From positions 3,104,501 through 3,168,500 of the forward strand of contig NZ_CP040396.1 of assembly GCF_005577435.1 (NCBI RefSeq): DNA of 64,000 nucleotides, read 5' to 3'. This DNA is from Paenibacillus algicola (GTDB lineage Bacteria; Bacillota; Bacilli; Paenibacillales; Paenibacillaceae). A program made the translations under genes and the position numbers. Below are positions 1 through 9,486 of this stretch, piece by piece; positions within the stretch are counted from its first letter, which is position 1, and each line of letters starts with the position of its first letter. The notes under the pieces were generated by a model that was not told the origin of the DNA, made no database searches, and saw only the letters and a program-made list of their open reading frames with translations.

Positions 1-1379
1 CTGCTCGGTCCGCCTACGAGAACATCAGGATTCTTTGCTTTAACCGCTGCTGCTACCTTGTTGTGGAACTCAGACAAATAGCCCCATGCCTTGTCCGGCT
101 CGGATTGAAGGAACCACCACTCCTGCGGAATTGTGGATTCATTCTTCACTTCAACATATTTCGGCCCCAGGCCATCCAATCGAGTATCAATGCTCTTGAT
201 CAGCTGGGCCGAAGCCTCAGCAGCAGCATCAAAATGCTCGTATCCCGGGGTACCAAAATGCTCGGATTGTCCGGATTCCGGATTTTCCCACATCCATTTC
301 GGCCACCCATCCATCGTAAGCACGTAATCTTTCCCGATCGAAGGATAAAGACTTTCGAATTTATGAATGGCCGGCTGGCTTTTGGTATAGATCTTGTTGA
401 CCTCTGTGAAATCTGCATAGCCTGGACGCGCCGGATCTTCCTTCAGCCCGGCCCAGTCCGTCAGCAGCTTATAATGGAAAGCCCCGCGTCCCGGGATAAA
501 GCCCCAATCTTTGGTGGTCTTGTGATAGGCTTCATCCAGTACCGTGAATTCTCCGCCCGCCTGCTCGATGCCGATCGGACCGCTGTTGATGTGATAACGC
601 TTGAACACGTCCTCCGGCAGCTTGTTCACACCGTTCATGCTCAGATTTGTAAGCGCATCCACTTCGACGGAAACGTCAAGAATGTCCTTATCTTCACCAA
701 GGACGGTCCACGCGGAAATGTCGAACTCCAGGGGTACCCCTTCTTCTTCCCAGTGATACACACTGCGAAGCGTACCATTGCCTTTAATCTTCATCTTATA
801 GCCTTCATACACATTCTCACCGTTGTCCTTGATCAGCCAAGGATGGGTAATCGCTTCGGAAGGGTTCGATTCCTGAAAGCCCATTTTGGTATAGTTGGTA
901 TACAGTCCCGTGAGCTTGTCTTTCCAGCCTCCGTTCTTGAATACTGTCCACTCGGTTTCCACACCATTCGGATCGATAATGTACAGCTCCATCGTCTGAG
1001 CTGCCGAGCCCTCGAACCGGACGTCACTGAACAGACGCCATATTCTGGCATCCTGGTCTGGAATGTCGATGACCTCTTCTCCATTAATTTCTAAATATTG
1101 ACCCTCCGGATATTGCAGGAAATTCATCCGCTGAATCCGGCTTTCGCCATTGATGCTGTTAAAATACGCTACTGCATCCTCCCCGAACTTAGCCTTATAG
1201 AACTCCGCGACTTCCGGAATCGTATCAAAGTCTGCTTTGTCTGTACGAATATTCTCCGGCAGCTCATCCATATTCGGCGCGGCATAGCCCGCCGGGGCAG
1301 TTGAAGCAAAGAATGAAGTAATGAGCAGTGCCGAGCAGAGCAGCCCTGAAAGGATTCCCTTCCATTTTTTTCTGTTCAA
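1..1379 (-). CDS. Secreted glycoside hydrolase, GH86-like beta-agarase/porphyranase (3' end outside window)
   Basis: The reading frame stays open from a TTG start at 1379 to the window edge, so about 459 N-terminal residues are visible. GGGAG lies 9 bases before the TTG. The N-terminus is a signal peptide (KK, a hydrophobic stretch, then an AxA-type site near residue 30). The visible C-terminal part has GPKYVEVKNES, with a Glu after Asn as in the acid/base strand of clan GH-A barrels, followed by WWF and VLVGGPS. That layout resembles GH86 agarases and porphyranases, from memory of the family. It sits downstream of an importer in a locus with a sulfatase, GH2 and GH117 genes, which fits endo-cleavage of agar outside the cell. 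Another GH-A family (GH39- or GH50-like) is possible; the nucleophile region is not visible. Confidence 0.6.
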   Translation of the reverse strand, partial: MNRKKWKGILSGLLCSALLITSFFASTAPAGYAAPNMDELPENIRTDKADFDTIPEVAEFYKAKFGEDAVAYFNSINGESRIQRMNFLQYPEGQYLEINGEEVIDIPDQDARIWRLFSDVRFEGSAAQTMELYIIDPNGVETEWTVFKNGGWKDKLTGLYTNYTKMGFQESNPSEAITHPWLIKDNGENVYEGYKMKIKGNGTLRSVYHWEEEGVPLEFDISAWTVLGEDKDILDVSVEVDALTNLSMNGVNKLPEDVFKRYHINSGPIGIEQAGGEFTVLDEAYHKTTKDWGFIPGRGAFHYKLLTDWAGLKEDPARPGYADFTEVNKIYTKSQPAIHKFESLYPSIGKDYVLTMDGWPKWMWENPESGQSEHFGTPGYEHFDAAAEASAQLIKSIDTRLDGLGPKYVEVKNESTIPQEWWFLQSEPDKAWGYLSEFHNKVAAAVKAKNPDVLVGGPS

Positions 1380-1408
1380 AATCAGTGGCTCCCTTCTATT
1401 AGAAGAAC

Positions 1409-1442
1409 TCCCGGAAACAGCGCAGCTTGCTCTGTTCCCGGG
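1409..1442 (-). terminator. Hairpin between binding-protein gene and agarase gene
   Basis: CCCGGAAACAG pairs with CTGTTCCCGGG with one bulge. It lies between the binding-protein stop and the agarase start on the minus strand, with no strong U-tract. It may act as an attenuator or mRNA 3' stabiliser rather than a full stop. Confidence 0.45.
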
Positions 1443-1451
1443 GTAACTTGA

Positions 1452-3122
1452 TTATTGTGCGCTCATAAAGCGGTCGTACGCCGTTTGGTAAATGGCAACC
1501 AGCTCATCCACCTTCATTTTTTTCAGGTTGGCCATATAGCTGTCCCATTCCTTCTCTACACCGCCTTCAAGCAGCCATTTTGCACTGGTCTGGCTAATAT
1601 AGCTGTTCAGATCGGTATCCAGCGTCTTAATCTTCTGGGATTCCTCCGCCGTGAACATCACACCCGGGAACGTTTCCGAAGTCATGTAAGGAAGATAATG
1701 TTCTTTGATGCCGTCAATCTTAATTTTATCCTTCTCTGCCAGAGCCAGGCGGGTGCCATACGTTTCTTCAAGAATGGCATAAGGCGCTTCAACCGGTGCC
1801 GTCTTGAAAACATACTGATCTGTTGTCATTCCGGCCGGCGCTTCTTTCAGTGTCAGCTGACCGTCTTTATCCTCCAGCGTTACGCCGATCGGCCCCCAGC
1901 CTGCTTCAATAGACGTATCTGTAGCGTAAGCGAGGTCCATCCACTGCATGGTCAATTCCGGATGCTCGTTCACCGCTGTCATCGAGAAGGCAAATGGATT
2001 GACACCCTGGTTATTGCCCAGTGACTTTCTCCATACCTGGTCGCCGTTCGGGCCCTTTAAGGCCGGTACTACGACATATTTAGGATCATTTTCCGCACCT
2101 ACGATGGAGAAGGCGTTCCAAGAAAAGAAGCCGCCCAGACGCTGCTCGGTACCACTGCCCTTGCCCACGAGCTGATTGCGGTCCTGAGCCAGACTTTCCT
2201 TGTCAAACAGACCGTCCTTGAAATACGTATGGAAGTAAGCGATGCCTTCTTTATATTCCTCTTCCATCGCCGAGAAAACAACTTTACCATCTTCGACAAA
2301 CATATGGTTCGCAGAATCCGCGCGTCCAAAGGCGCCGAACAGGGAACCGATTCCATTCACATTATAGTTGGCAAAATCCCATAGGAAAGAGAACGGAACC
2401 TCATCGTTCTTGCCATTGCCGTTCGGATCCTGTGTCTTGAATGCTTCCAGCACCGTCTTCAGCTCATCCGTAGTCTTCGGCACTTCCAATCCGAGCTGAT
2501 CCAGCCATTCCTTGTTCAAGTACATCATATCCGGAGAGAGCCACAGCATCAGCTCCCGGATGCTTGGAAGCGAGTATATGTGGCCATCCGGTGCCGTCAT
2601 AATGCTCTTGAATTCCGGATTTGCTTCAATCAGAGCCGTCAGATTCGGCATGGTTTCCTTGTTGATATACTCCTCCAGCGGTACCAGCATGCCTTGGCCG
2701 CCGTAATTGATCACATCATTGCCAGACAAGGCCAGTGTGCCATAGAACGCATCCGGCAAATCTCCGCTGGCCAGAATAAGATTCCGCTGCTCCTCGCATT
2801 GCGCAAACTCCAGATCTGTCCATTCAATCTGCACATTCGTTTTCTCTTCATATTGCTTGAAGAAATCCATTTCCTCGAATGGCCCGTTATTCGGATGCTT
2901 ACAGGTTGCCATCTTCAGCGTGACTTTCTCGCTAAGTGGAAATACGCCCTCATTGTCTCCATTCGGTGCCTCCGGGTCTTTGGAAGTGTCTGTGTTGCTG
3001 GTGCTCTCGGATGTCTTCGAATCGGATCCGCTGCCGTCTCCCGAGCAGCCGGCTAACAGGGAAAGACTCATCACCATGACCATAAACAAAATGAACCATT
3101 GTTTCCAATTTCTCAAATTCAT
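1452..3122 (-). CDS. ABC-transporter substrate-binding lipoprotein (Lpl/YtcQ type)
   Basis: This is a 556-residue extracellular binding protein. A signal peptide ends in the lipobox LLAGC (Cys near residue 26), followed by a Ser/Asp-rich linker and a large periplasmic-binding-type fold typical of Paenibacillus LplA-like oligosaccharide receptors. AGGAGG stands only 2 bases before the ATG but 8 before an in-frame TTG two codons later, so the true start may be TTG at 3116. It is the third gene of an importer operon (two permeases upstream, no ATPase; these importers usually share one MsmX-type ATPase encoded elsewhere). The context suggests capture of agar or porphyran oligosaccharides; the ligand itself cannot be read from the sequence. 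Confidence 0.85.
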   Translation of the reverse strand: MNLRNWKQWFILFMVMVMSLSLLAGCSGDGSGSDSKTSESTSNTDTSKDPEAPNGDNEGVFPLSEKVTLKMATCKHPNNGPFEEMDFFKQYEEKTNVQIEWTDLEFAQCEEQRNLILASGDLPDAFYGTLALSGNDVINYGGQGMLVPLEEYINKETMPNLTALIEANPEFKSIMTAPDGHIYSLPSIRELMLWLSPDMMYLNKEWLDQLGLEVPKTTDELKTVLEAFKTQDPNGNGKNDEVPFSFLWDFANYNVNGIGSLFGAFGRADSANHMFVEDGKVVFSAMEEEYKEGIAYFHTYFKDGLFDKESLAQDRNQLVGKGSGTEQRLGGFFSWNAFSIVGAENDPKYVVVPALKGPNGDQVWRKSLGNNQGVNPFAFSMTAVNEHPELTMQWMDLAYATDTSIEAGWGPIGVTLEDKDGQLTLKEAPAGMTTDQYVFKTAPVEAPYAILEETYGTRLALAEKDKIKIDGIKEHYLPYMTSETFPGVMFTAEESQKIKTLDTDLNSYISQTSAKWLLEGGVEKEWDSYMANLKKMKVDELVAIYQTAYDRFMSAQ

Positions 3123-3214
3123 GACCTCCTAAAATGGTGTTTCTATGCGCTTACAGAGAGGAGTCGTTGACGCCGGGCACTCACCTCCTAACCAGCTTTA
3201 GAAGCGACATGTCA

Positions 3215-4099
3215 TTAGCCTTTGATGCTGCCGATCATGACTCCCTTAACGAAATAATTTTGCAGGAACGGATACAGAATCAGCAGCGGCAGTGCCGCAA
3301 TGATGATCATGCCGTATTTAATCAGCTCTGCTGCTCTCAGCTGATCGCCCATGGAGGATAAATCTGTCATCATGTCATTCTGGATCTGGTTCTCGATCAG
3401 GATCGAGCGAAGCACGAGCTGCAACGGATACAATTCCTGGTCTCGCAAGTAGATTAAGGCATTAAAGTAGGAGTTCCAGTGGGCTACGCCATAGAACAGA
3501 ATCATGATCGCGATCAAGGCCTGAGACAGTGGAAGCACCATCCGCCAGAAGAACATGGCATCCGAGCAGCCATCCATTTTGGCCGCCTCCAGAAGCTCAT
3601 CCGGAATGGTGGATTGAAAGAACGTCCGTGCGATAATCAGATTCCATGCGCCTACAGCGTTAGGAATAACCATCGCCCATACAGAATCCAGCATGCCAAG
3701 CTCCTTCACGGTCAGATAGGTTGGAATGAGCCCCCCGCTGAAGAACATGGTGAATGTAATGATCAGCATGATCGTGTTGCGGCCTGGCATATCCTTGCGG
3801 GACAGTGCGTATGCTGCGGGCAGCGTCAGGCCAAGATTAATGACCGTCCCCAGAATGGCGTAGATAAATGAGTTCTTGTAGCCGATCCAGAGATTCTCGC
3901 TCTCCAGAATTTTCTTGTAGCCATCCAGACTGAACTTTTCCGGCCAGAGCAGTGTTGTCTGAACCGCACCGGGATCCGTAACGGAAGCTATCACCACAAA
4001 GTACAGCGGATAAATAATGATGATAAGCCCGGTAAAAATGACAAGTAAATTGATTCGGTCGAACCAGATGTCCGCCTGACTGCGCTTGAACAATGTCAT
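3215..4099 (-). CDS. ABC sugar permease, MalG/YtcP type
   Basis: About 294 residues with six predicted membrane segments and the EAA loop (ELLEAAKMDGCSDAMFFWRMVLPLS), which contacts the ATPase. The C-terminus YFVKGVMIGSIKG is typical of the YtcP/LplC group. The frame extends further upstream, but AAGGAGG lies immediately before ATG 4099, and an in-frame TTG at 4093 has the better 7-base spacing, so translation begins at one of these. The gene follows the LplB-type permease by 13 bases and precedes the binding protein. Together they form an oligosaccharide importer. Confidence 0.88.
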   Translation of the reverse strand: MTLFKRSQADIWFDRINLLVIFTGLIIIIYPLYFVVIASVTDPGAVQTTLLWPEKFSLDGYKKILESENLWIGYKNSFIYAILGTVINLGLTLPAAYALSRKDMPGRNTIMLIITFTMFFSGGLIPTYLTVKELGMLDSVWAMVIPNAVGAWNLIIARTFFQSTIPDELLEAAKMDGCSDAMFFWRMVLPLSQALIAIMILFYGVAHWNSYFNALIYLRDQELYPLQLVLRSILIENQIQNDMMTDLSSMGDQLRAAELIKYGMIIIAALPLLILYPFLQNYFVKGVMIGSIKG

Positions 4100-4112
4100 C
4101 CCTCCTTCGTCC

Positions 4113-5078
4113 TTACCATAACGACGTGTTCGATGTTTTCTTGGCGATTTGATTGACACTGAGCAGAATTACGAAATTGATGATGGAGTTGAACAGCCCT
4201 ACTGCTGTTGAGAAGCTATATTGCGCTCCTACCAGGCCAGTTTTGTACACGTATGTAGAAATGATCTCTGAGGTGGGCAGGTTGAGCGGTGTTTGCATCA
4301 GGTACACCTTTTCAAAGCCGAGGCTCATGATGTTCCCGGTGCTCAGGATAAGCAGAATTACTGCGGTAGGCATAATGCCCGGGATGTCGATATGCACAAT
4401 ACGCTGAAATTTATTCGCTCCGTCCACCACGGCCGATTCATGAAGCTCGGGACTGATGGACGTCAGTGCAGCCAGATAGATAATGGTGCCCCATCCGGTG
4501 TTCTGCCAGATCTCGGACAAGACATAGACACTTCGGAACCAGCCCGGATCGCCCATGAAGAATACCGCTTCTCCGCCGAGCCCTTCAATCAGCTTGTTTA
4601 TGAAGCCGGTTTGGGGGGACAAGAACAGGAAGAGCATGCCCGCAATAACGACTGTGGAAATAAAATGCGGCGCATAGATGATCGTCTGAACGAATTTCTT
4701 GAATCGCTTGTGCATCAGCTGGTTCAGCATCAGTGCCAGTATGATCGGTGCCGGGAAGCCGAGGATCAGCTGCATTAGACTGAGCTGAATCGTATTCAGG
4801 ATGATCTTGGTAAACTCAAAGGAATTAAAAAAGCGCTCAAAATGCTCAAAACCGACCCAGGGACTTTCCGAAATGCCCTTAAAGGCCATGAAATTCTTGA
4901 ACGCGATCTGAACACCGTACATCGGGACATAATGAAAAACGACGTAATACAGCAAAGCCGGAAGTACGAACAGGTATAGCTGATAGCTTTTTAGCAGGCG
5001 TCCGGCTTTCTGCTTTAGCGGGGTTGTCTGCCTGTGCAGCGGAGCAGGAAGCTTCTGGACTTCATTCACTTTTTGCAT
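4113..5078 (-). CDS. ABC sugar permease, LplB type
   Basis: 321 residues. A short basic N-terminus is followed by six membrane segments (first one LYLFVLPALLYYVVFHYVPM) and an EAA motif, ELHESAVVDGANKFQRIVHIDIPGI. A start at ATG 5078 is chosen because AGAAGGAG lies 8 bases before it; an upstream extension to 5177 has no ribosome site. It is the first gene of the three-gene importer operon and is preceded by a consensus promoter, a cre box and a palindromic operator. It pairs with the MalG-type permease to form the membrane channel. Confidence 0.88.
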   Translation of the reverse strand: MQKVNEVQKLPAPLHRQTTPLKQKAGRLLKSYQLYLFVLPALLYYVVFHYVPMYGVQIAFKNFMAFKGISESPWVGFEHFERFFNSFEFTKIILNTIQLSLMQLILGFPAPIILALMLNQLMHKRFKKFVQTIIYAPHFISTVVIAGMLFLFLSPQTGFINKLIEGLGGEAVFFMGDPGWFRSVYVLSEIWQNTGWGTIIYLAALTSISPELHESAVVDGANKFQRIVHIDIPGIMPTAVILLILSTGNIMSLGFEKVYLMQTPLNLPTSEIISTYVYKTGLVGAQYSFSTAVGLFNSIINFVILLSVNQIAKKTSNTSLW

Positions 5079-5131
5079 CTCTAGCACTCCTTCTGAAATA
5101 ATCTGGATCCGAAAGCTCACCTCTCTCTTCT

Positions 5132-5145
5132 TGAAAGCGATTTCA
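5132..5145. promoter_or_regulatory. cre box (CcpA site) in the leader of the importer operon
   Basis: TGAAAGCGATTTCA fits the cre consensus TGWAANCGNTNWCA fully. It lies about 70 bases downstream of the predicted transcription start, where CcpA usually blocks elongation. This predicts catabolite repression of the importer. Confidence 0.6.
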
Positions 5146-5201
5146 ACTATTTGATAGTTTTTGAAACAAATAACCATAATTACACGTAATATTTAATTAA
5201 T

Positions 5202-5215
5202 CGAAACTTGTTTCG
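5202..5215. promoter_or_regulatory. Palindromic operator CGAAAC-N2-GTTTCG
   Basis: CGAAACTTGTTTCG is a perfect 14-base inverted repeat covering the predicted transcription start of the importer operon. The half-site CGAAAC recurs in the IclR/cycloisomerase and GH117 promoters. The binding protein is unknown; the IclR-type regulator encoded in the locus is the first candidate. Confidence 0.55.
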
Positions 5216-5220
5216 TTTTT

Positions 5221-5249
5221 ATTATAAAACCGCTATCATTTTACGTCAA
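5221..5249 (-). promoter_or_regulatory. Sigma-A promoter of the importer operon
   Basis: On the minus strand, TTGACG, 17 bases, then TATAAT. This is nearly consensus and lies 140 bases upstream of the LplB-type start. Confidence 0.75.
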
Positions 5250-5268
5250 TCCCCAATTAAAAGGAATA

Positions 5269-5323
5269 TAAGAAAAGCTGTTAATAACAGTCAGCGAAGT
5301 GCTAACTGCTCTTAACAGCTTTT
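5269..5323 (-). terminator. Rho-independent terminator after the sulfatase gene
   Basis: AAAAGCTGTTAA pairs perfectly with TTAACAGCTTTT around an inner imperfect hairpin. On the minus strand it ends in TTTTCTTAT. It separates the GH2-sulfatase operon from the importer promoter. Confidence 0.7.
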
Positions 5324-5389
5324 TAGACACATGGGTATCAAGCAGCTAAACGCCAAATTCCACCTTTACTCCGTTCAGCGTCTCCTTGC

Positions 5390-6898
5390 CTACGCCCCCG
5401 TTATGCGATAGGTATCCAGGCGATCGGTGCGGATCAGCTCTCGCAATAGCCGCTCGGTCATCTCCAAGCGCAGCTGCTGATACTGCGGCTCTGACCATAC
5501 ATTCCGTTGCTCATAAGGATCTGCGGCCAAATCAAACAGCAGCCCCTCCTCTGTGTTTGTAAACAGCGTCAGCTTATACTGCTCCATCACGAGGGAACGC
5601 AGACGGGTCGTCTCCGGGGCATACCAATCCTCATCATATTCAATCAGCGCCGGCCGAGGCTCCAGTGCTGCGCCGGATTCCACGGCAGCACGCAGGCTTC
5701 GCCCGGGAAGTCCCCAAGGCTTGGCGCTATATACCCCGCGAGTATCGAGACAAGAGGGAGCTATTCCCGCAAAATCCAGAACGGTCGGCACAAAGTCAAG
5801 CAGGCTGACGACTGCTTCTGGCTGCACGCCCTGGGCGGTGCTCCCCGGAGATTTCCACAGGAAAGGAACATTGAACAGCTCCTCCCACGGCCATTCTGCT
5901 TTCGTCAGCAATCGGTGCGACCCCAAATATTCTCCATGATCTGCCATGAAGGTAATCACCGTATTCTCATACAGCCCAAGCTGCTTCAGCTTCCCCAGCA
6001 CCTCCCCAATGCAGCTGTCCACATGCGAAATCATGCCATAGGTTTGAGACAAAATCTCTCTCAGCACCGGCTCATCAAAATCAGAGTGTCCGGGATGCAC
6101 GTCTCTCAGCCCTTTTAGAAAATCGATCGAGTCCGCCTCTGTGTCCCAGTGCTCCGGCAGCGTCAACTCTTCCGGAGGGTACATTTCACTATATGGTCGG
6201 CAGGCTGCGAACGGATGATGCGGGTCCGGGAAGGAGCACCAAAGGTAGAATGGCTGATCGGAGCGAAGGCTCTCCAGGAATGCCGAGGAGCGGCGTGCGA
6301 TCCACCGGTTGTAGTGAAGCCGCTCCGGCAGGTCTATTTTCCAATTCTGGTCATACTGTTCATTCTTGGCGTACGATCCCTCTCTCAGCAGCGCCCGGCC
6401 GCCTCCCGGCAGCTCCTGCTCCAGCCAACTTAAATAATCGCCATAGCAGTCCACATGGCCGCCGACAAGCTCAGTTGCTTCATAGCCATAGTATCCTTGA
6501 GGAAGAGACGTAATCTCTCCACGCTCCCACCGTTCCCGGCTCTCCCAAGAGAATTCCATCTCTCCGCCCTTACTTACCGAGCCAACCGGCTGATGATGCA
6601 GCTTACCGACCGCATGGGTCACATACCCGTGCTGTTTGAGTATGGCAGGCAGGGTAGGAAGCCATTCCGGCACTTTATTTCCATTGGTGAGGCACCCGTG
6701 CTGCCGAGGAGTGAGCCCTGTCAGCAGCGTCGCCCGCGAGGGCATACATACCGGATTGTTGCAGTAGGCTCTGGCAAAAGAAATCCCTTCCCGGCCCAGT
6801 TGATCCAGATTCGGCGTCTTTACATCGGGATGGCCATGCAGAGACAGGCTGCGGGCTTGCATCTGATCTACGACAAATACGACAAAATTCGGTCTCAT
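5390..6898 (-). CDS. Type I (formylglycine) sulfatase, S1 family
   Basis: 502 residues. The signature C51-M-P-S-R followed by ATLLTG is the CxPSR motif, whose Cys is oxidised to formylglycine by a maturase. Metal-binding Asp residues are visible near the N-terminus (VVDQ) and in FMADHGEY. No signal peptide is visible, so the enzyme probably works on imported oligosaccharides in the cytoplasm. It follows the GH2 gene by 18 bases, giving a GH2-sulfatase operon. In red-algal galactans the likely targets are sulfate esters on galactose units (for example 6-sulfate in porphyran); the exact position cannot be told from the sequence. Confidence 0.85.
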   Translation of the reverse strand: MRPNFVVFVVDQMQARSLSLHGHPDVKTPNLDQLGREGISFARAYCNNPVCMPSRATLLTGLTPRQHGCLTNGNKVPEWLPTLPAILKQHGYVTHAVGKLHHQPVGSVSKGGEMEFSWESRERWERGEITSLPQGYYGYEATELVGGHVDCYGDYLSWLEQELPGGGRALLREGSYAKNEQYDQNWKIDLPERLHYNRWIARRSSAFLESLRSDQPFYLWCSFPDPHHPFAACRPYSEMYPPEELTLPEHWDTEADSIDFLKGLRDVHPGHSDFDEPVLREILSQTYGMISHVDSCIGEVLGKLKQLGLYENTVITFMADHGEYLGSHRLLTKAEWPWEELFNVPFLWKSPGSTAQGVQPEAVVSLLDFVPTVLDFAGIAPSCLDTRGVYSAKPWGLPGRSLRAAVESGAALEPRPALIEYDEDWYAPETTRLRSLVMEQYKLTLFTNTEEGLLFDLAADPYEQRNVWSEPQYQQLRLEMTERLLRELIRTDRLDTYRITGA

Positions 6899-6916
6899 TC
6901 GGATTCCCCCATCCTG

Positions 6917-9379
6917 TTAAGCGTTGACTTTCACGATGCAGGTATTAGACACCAGGTGATGATCGGCGCAGCTTGCGCGGACCATCAGCGTGCCCGGCCT
7001 CAAGCCCTGAACAATCATCAGCCCCCGCCCCTGGTCGGTTACCAGGCGTGTGCTCTGAAAGGGCTGGACATTGTCTGCACTGCCGTTATCCACACCCAGA
7101 ATCCGGGCCTCTCCCTCCACCTGAAAGTGAAGACAGAGATTTTGATTTCGGATGATTGTTCCGTTCGCATCCAGCAGGTTCGCTGTCACATGAACGACTG
7201 AATCAGCGTCCACCTTCACCTGCTCCTGATCCACTTCAATTTGAATACGGTGTACCGGGCCGACCGTGCGAAGCCTTTCAACAATTTCCTGGTCTCCGCA
7301 CCGGCCGACCGCCTTCAGTTCTCCGGCAGCAAACGGCAGCACCCACTTGTAAATATGGTCCTCAAAGTCTCTAAGACGCTGTACGGAAATAAGCCTGTCA
7401 TTGTGATACAGACAAATTTCTTCACAGTTGGAATACATTTCGACGACAACCTGTTCCTCATCACAGTAATTCCAATGGGCAAACACATCATGCCAGAACC
7501 ATACGCGCTCCTGCCACCCGCCTTCAATGCGCTCTACCAGCTCTCCAGATGCGCTCATTTGATATAATGATTTCTCCAGTGTTTGGGTAGCAATGTACAG
7601 ATGAGGCTCCTCACTCCACAGACTTTTGAACATGTGATAAGAGGGCTTGTCGAACCCGGCCAGGTCCAGCAGCCCTGCCTCAGAGCCCTTAAGTGGAAAC
7701 GGCTTTCGTCTCGCTTCCCCCATATGATCAATCCCCGTCCACAAAAAGATTCCGGCAACATGCTCCCGCTCCAAAACCGCCTTCCATTCATGCCACTGGG
7801 CTACATTCTCCGTGCCCATAATCGGCTTGTCCGGGTAATACCGCTTCCCGTAGTCATAGATGACCCTTCTGTAGCTGTAGCCAGCCAGATCAAGCTGATC
7901 AATATAGCCGGATTCATAGCTGGCGCTGGGCAGAATACAATTGGCGGTGACGGGCCTTGTGGTATCAAGCTCCTTCGTCCAGCGCACCAGCATGCCTGCT
8001 GTGGTATCAATGTCATACCGGTCACGGGGCATACGAGAGATTAGCTCGGATATCGTCTCCTTACTGTTCGGAGGCAATGTCCAGAAATAATTGCCCGAGG
8101 CACTCATGCCGAAATATCCGGTCGCCGCGTTATATTTCGGATAGGTCCATTCAATTTCATTGCCGATGCTCCATTGAAAAATACACGGGTGATTGCGATC
8201 TCTGCGCATCGTATCCTGCAAATCAGCTTGTGCATACTCTCGGAAAAACTCTGCATGACCCTGCGTGATGTCATCCACGCTCTGCTCATTTCCGTTATAG
8301 CGTTTATCCTTCGGATAATCCCACTCGTCAAAAAACTCTTCCTGCACGAGAAATCCCATCTCATCGCACAGATCCAAAAAATCTTCGGAGGCCGGATTGT
8401 GTGCAGTCCGGATGGCGTTGCAGCCGCACGCCTTCAGCTTCTGAAGTCTCCGCCGCCAAACATCCAGAGGTACCGCAGCGCCGACCATCCCTCCATCATG
8501 ATGAAGATTGACCCCCTTGATCTTCATGCTTCTTCCATTAAAGAAGAAGCCCTTGTCTGAATCAAAACGAAAATCCCGGAAACCGATACGTTCTTCTACC
8601 TCTTGAAGAACCTTCCCGTTATCTATGATTACGGTTACAACTTTATACAGTCTGGCATCTTCAATCTCCCACCGCTGCGGCTGGGAAATTTCCAGCTCAA
8701 ATTCAAGCTTCACCCCTTCCCCTGAAGGGATGGCTATCACTCTGGTTTGAAAAGCTGCTTGCTGTCCATCAGGACGGTAAACGGTTATTCTGATCTCCGG
8801 TATCTTCTGATCATCGGAATCATTGTTTAGCTGAATCCGGCTTAGCAGCGTGCCTTTTTCGTCATCCAGCCGGGGCGTCGTATGATAGGTGCCCCATACC
8901 GGAATATGAAGCTGTGGCAGAAGGTGAAGCGCCACTTTCCGGTAAATGCCCGAGCCTGTGTACCAGCGGCTGTCGGCATACCGGGTCCGGTCTACCTTGA
9001 CGGCAATAACATTCTCCTCGCCGGCTCCGTTCAACTGATCGGTAATTTCAATCAGGCATGGGGAGTAGCCGAAGGGATGAAAGCGAACAAGGCTGCCATT
9101 GCAATAGATGCTTGCCCGGTTATAGATGCCATCAAAGTTAAGAAACACCTTCTGTCCCGTCATCTCCGGCGAAGTTATAAAGCGCTTTCTATACCAGCCG
9201 GTACCGCCCGGAAGATAACCTGTAGACGCCTCAAGTTCCGGATCAAACGGAAATTCCACGCTCCAGTCATGCGGCAGCTGCACCGTACGCCAGGTAGAAT
9301 CATCAGTATGTAAAAGATGCGGAGCCTCGGGCTCCTCCAGTGTAAAACGCCAATCCTCATTCCAAGGTATGCCTCTCAT
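6917..9379 (-). CDS. Glycoside hydrolase family 2 (beta-galactosidase-like), 820 aa
   Basis: This is a GH2 enzyme with an N-terminal jelly-roll (WRTVQLPHDWS, GTGWYRKRF), an immunoglobulin-like domain, a TIM barrel and a C-terminal Ig-like tail typical of the shorter GH2 group. The acid/base Glu is in WSIGNEIEW (about residue 407) and the nucleophile Glu in IMGTENVAQW (about residue 524). No signal peptide is seen, so it is cytoplasmic. AAAGGAG precedes the ATG. It starts about 100 bases after the hairpin that ends the dehydrogenase transcript and leads into the sulfatase gene. Such enzymes remove the non-reducing galactose from agaro-oligosaccharides in known agar loci; beta-glucuronidase-like activity is the main alternative. 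Confidence 0.82.
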   Translation of the reverse strand: MRGIPWNEDWRFTLEEPEAPHLLHTDDSTWRTVQLPHDWSVEFPFDPELEASTGYLPGGTGWYRKRFITSPEMTGQKVFLNFDGIYNRASIYCNGSLVRFHPFGYSPCLIEITDQLNGAGEENVIAVKVDRTRYADSRWYTGSGIYRKVALHLLPQLHIPVWGTYHTTPRLDDEKGTLLSRIQLNNDSDDQKIPEIRITVYRPDGQQAAFQTRVIAIPSGEGVKLEFELEISQPQRWEIEDARLYKVVTVIIDNGKVLQEVEERIGFRDFRFDSDKGFFFNGRSMKIKGVNLHHDGGMVGAAVPLDVWRRRLQKLKACGCNAIRTAHNPASEDFLDLCDEMGFLVQEEFFDEWDYPKDKRYNGNEQSVDDITQGHAEFFREYAQADLQDTMRRDRNHPCIFQWSIGNEIEWTYPKYNAATGYFGMSASGNYFWTLPPNSKETISELISRMPRDRYDIDTTAGMLVRWTKELDTTRPVTANCILPSASYESGYIDQLDLAGYSYRRVIYDYGKRYYPDKPIMGTENVAQWHEWKAVLEREHVAGIFLWTGIDHMGEARRKPFPLKGSEAGLLDLAGFDKPSYHMFKSLWSEEPHLYIATQTLEKSLYQMSASGELVERIEGGWQERVWFWHDVFAHWNYCDEEQVVVEMYSNCEEICLYHNDRLISVQRLRDFEDHIYKWVLPFAAGELKAVGRCGDQEIVERLRTVGPVHRIQIEVDQEQVKVDADSVVHVTANLLDANGTIIRNQNLCLHFQVEGEARILGVDNGSADNVQPFQSTRLVTDQGRGLMIVQGLRPGTLMVRASCADHHLVSNTCIVKVNA

Positions 9380-9444
9380 TCATTGATCTCCTTTCTTTGA
9401 TTGCAGCCTGAATACTCACTGTTTAGACCCTACTTCAGGTAAAT

Positions 9445-9478
9445 CATCGGCCTGTGATGAAATAATCACAGGCCGATG
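9445..9478 (-). terminator. Hairpin after the aldehyde dehydrogenase gene
   Basis: CATCGGCCTGTGAT pairs perfectly over 14 bases with its complement around a 6-base loop. It lies just past the dehydrogenase stop codon. The following U-tract is weak (ATTTACC), so termination may be partial, with readthrough into the GH2 gene. Confidence 0.65.
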
Positions 9479-9486
9479 AAGGTGTA

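Noticed and set aside
63-1304. Plus-strand frames opposite the agarase gene
   Set aside because: The minus-strand frame has a signal peptide, a ribosome site and a hydrolase-like motif; the plus-strand frames are its mirror.
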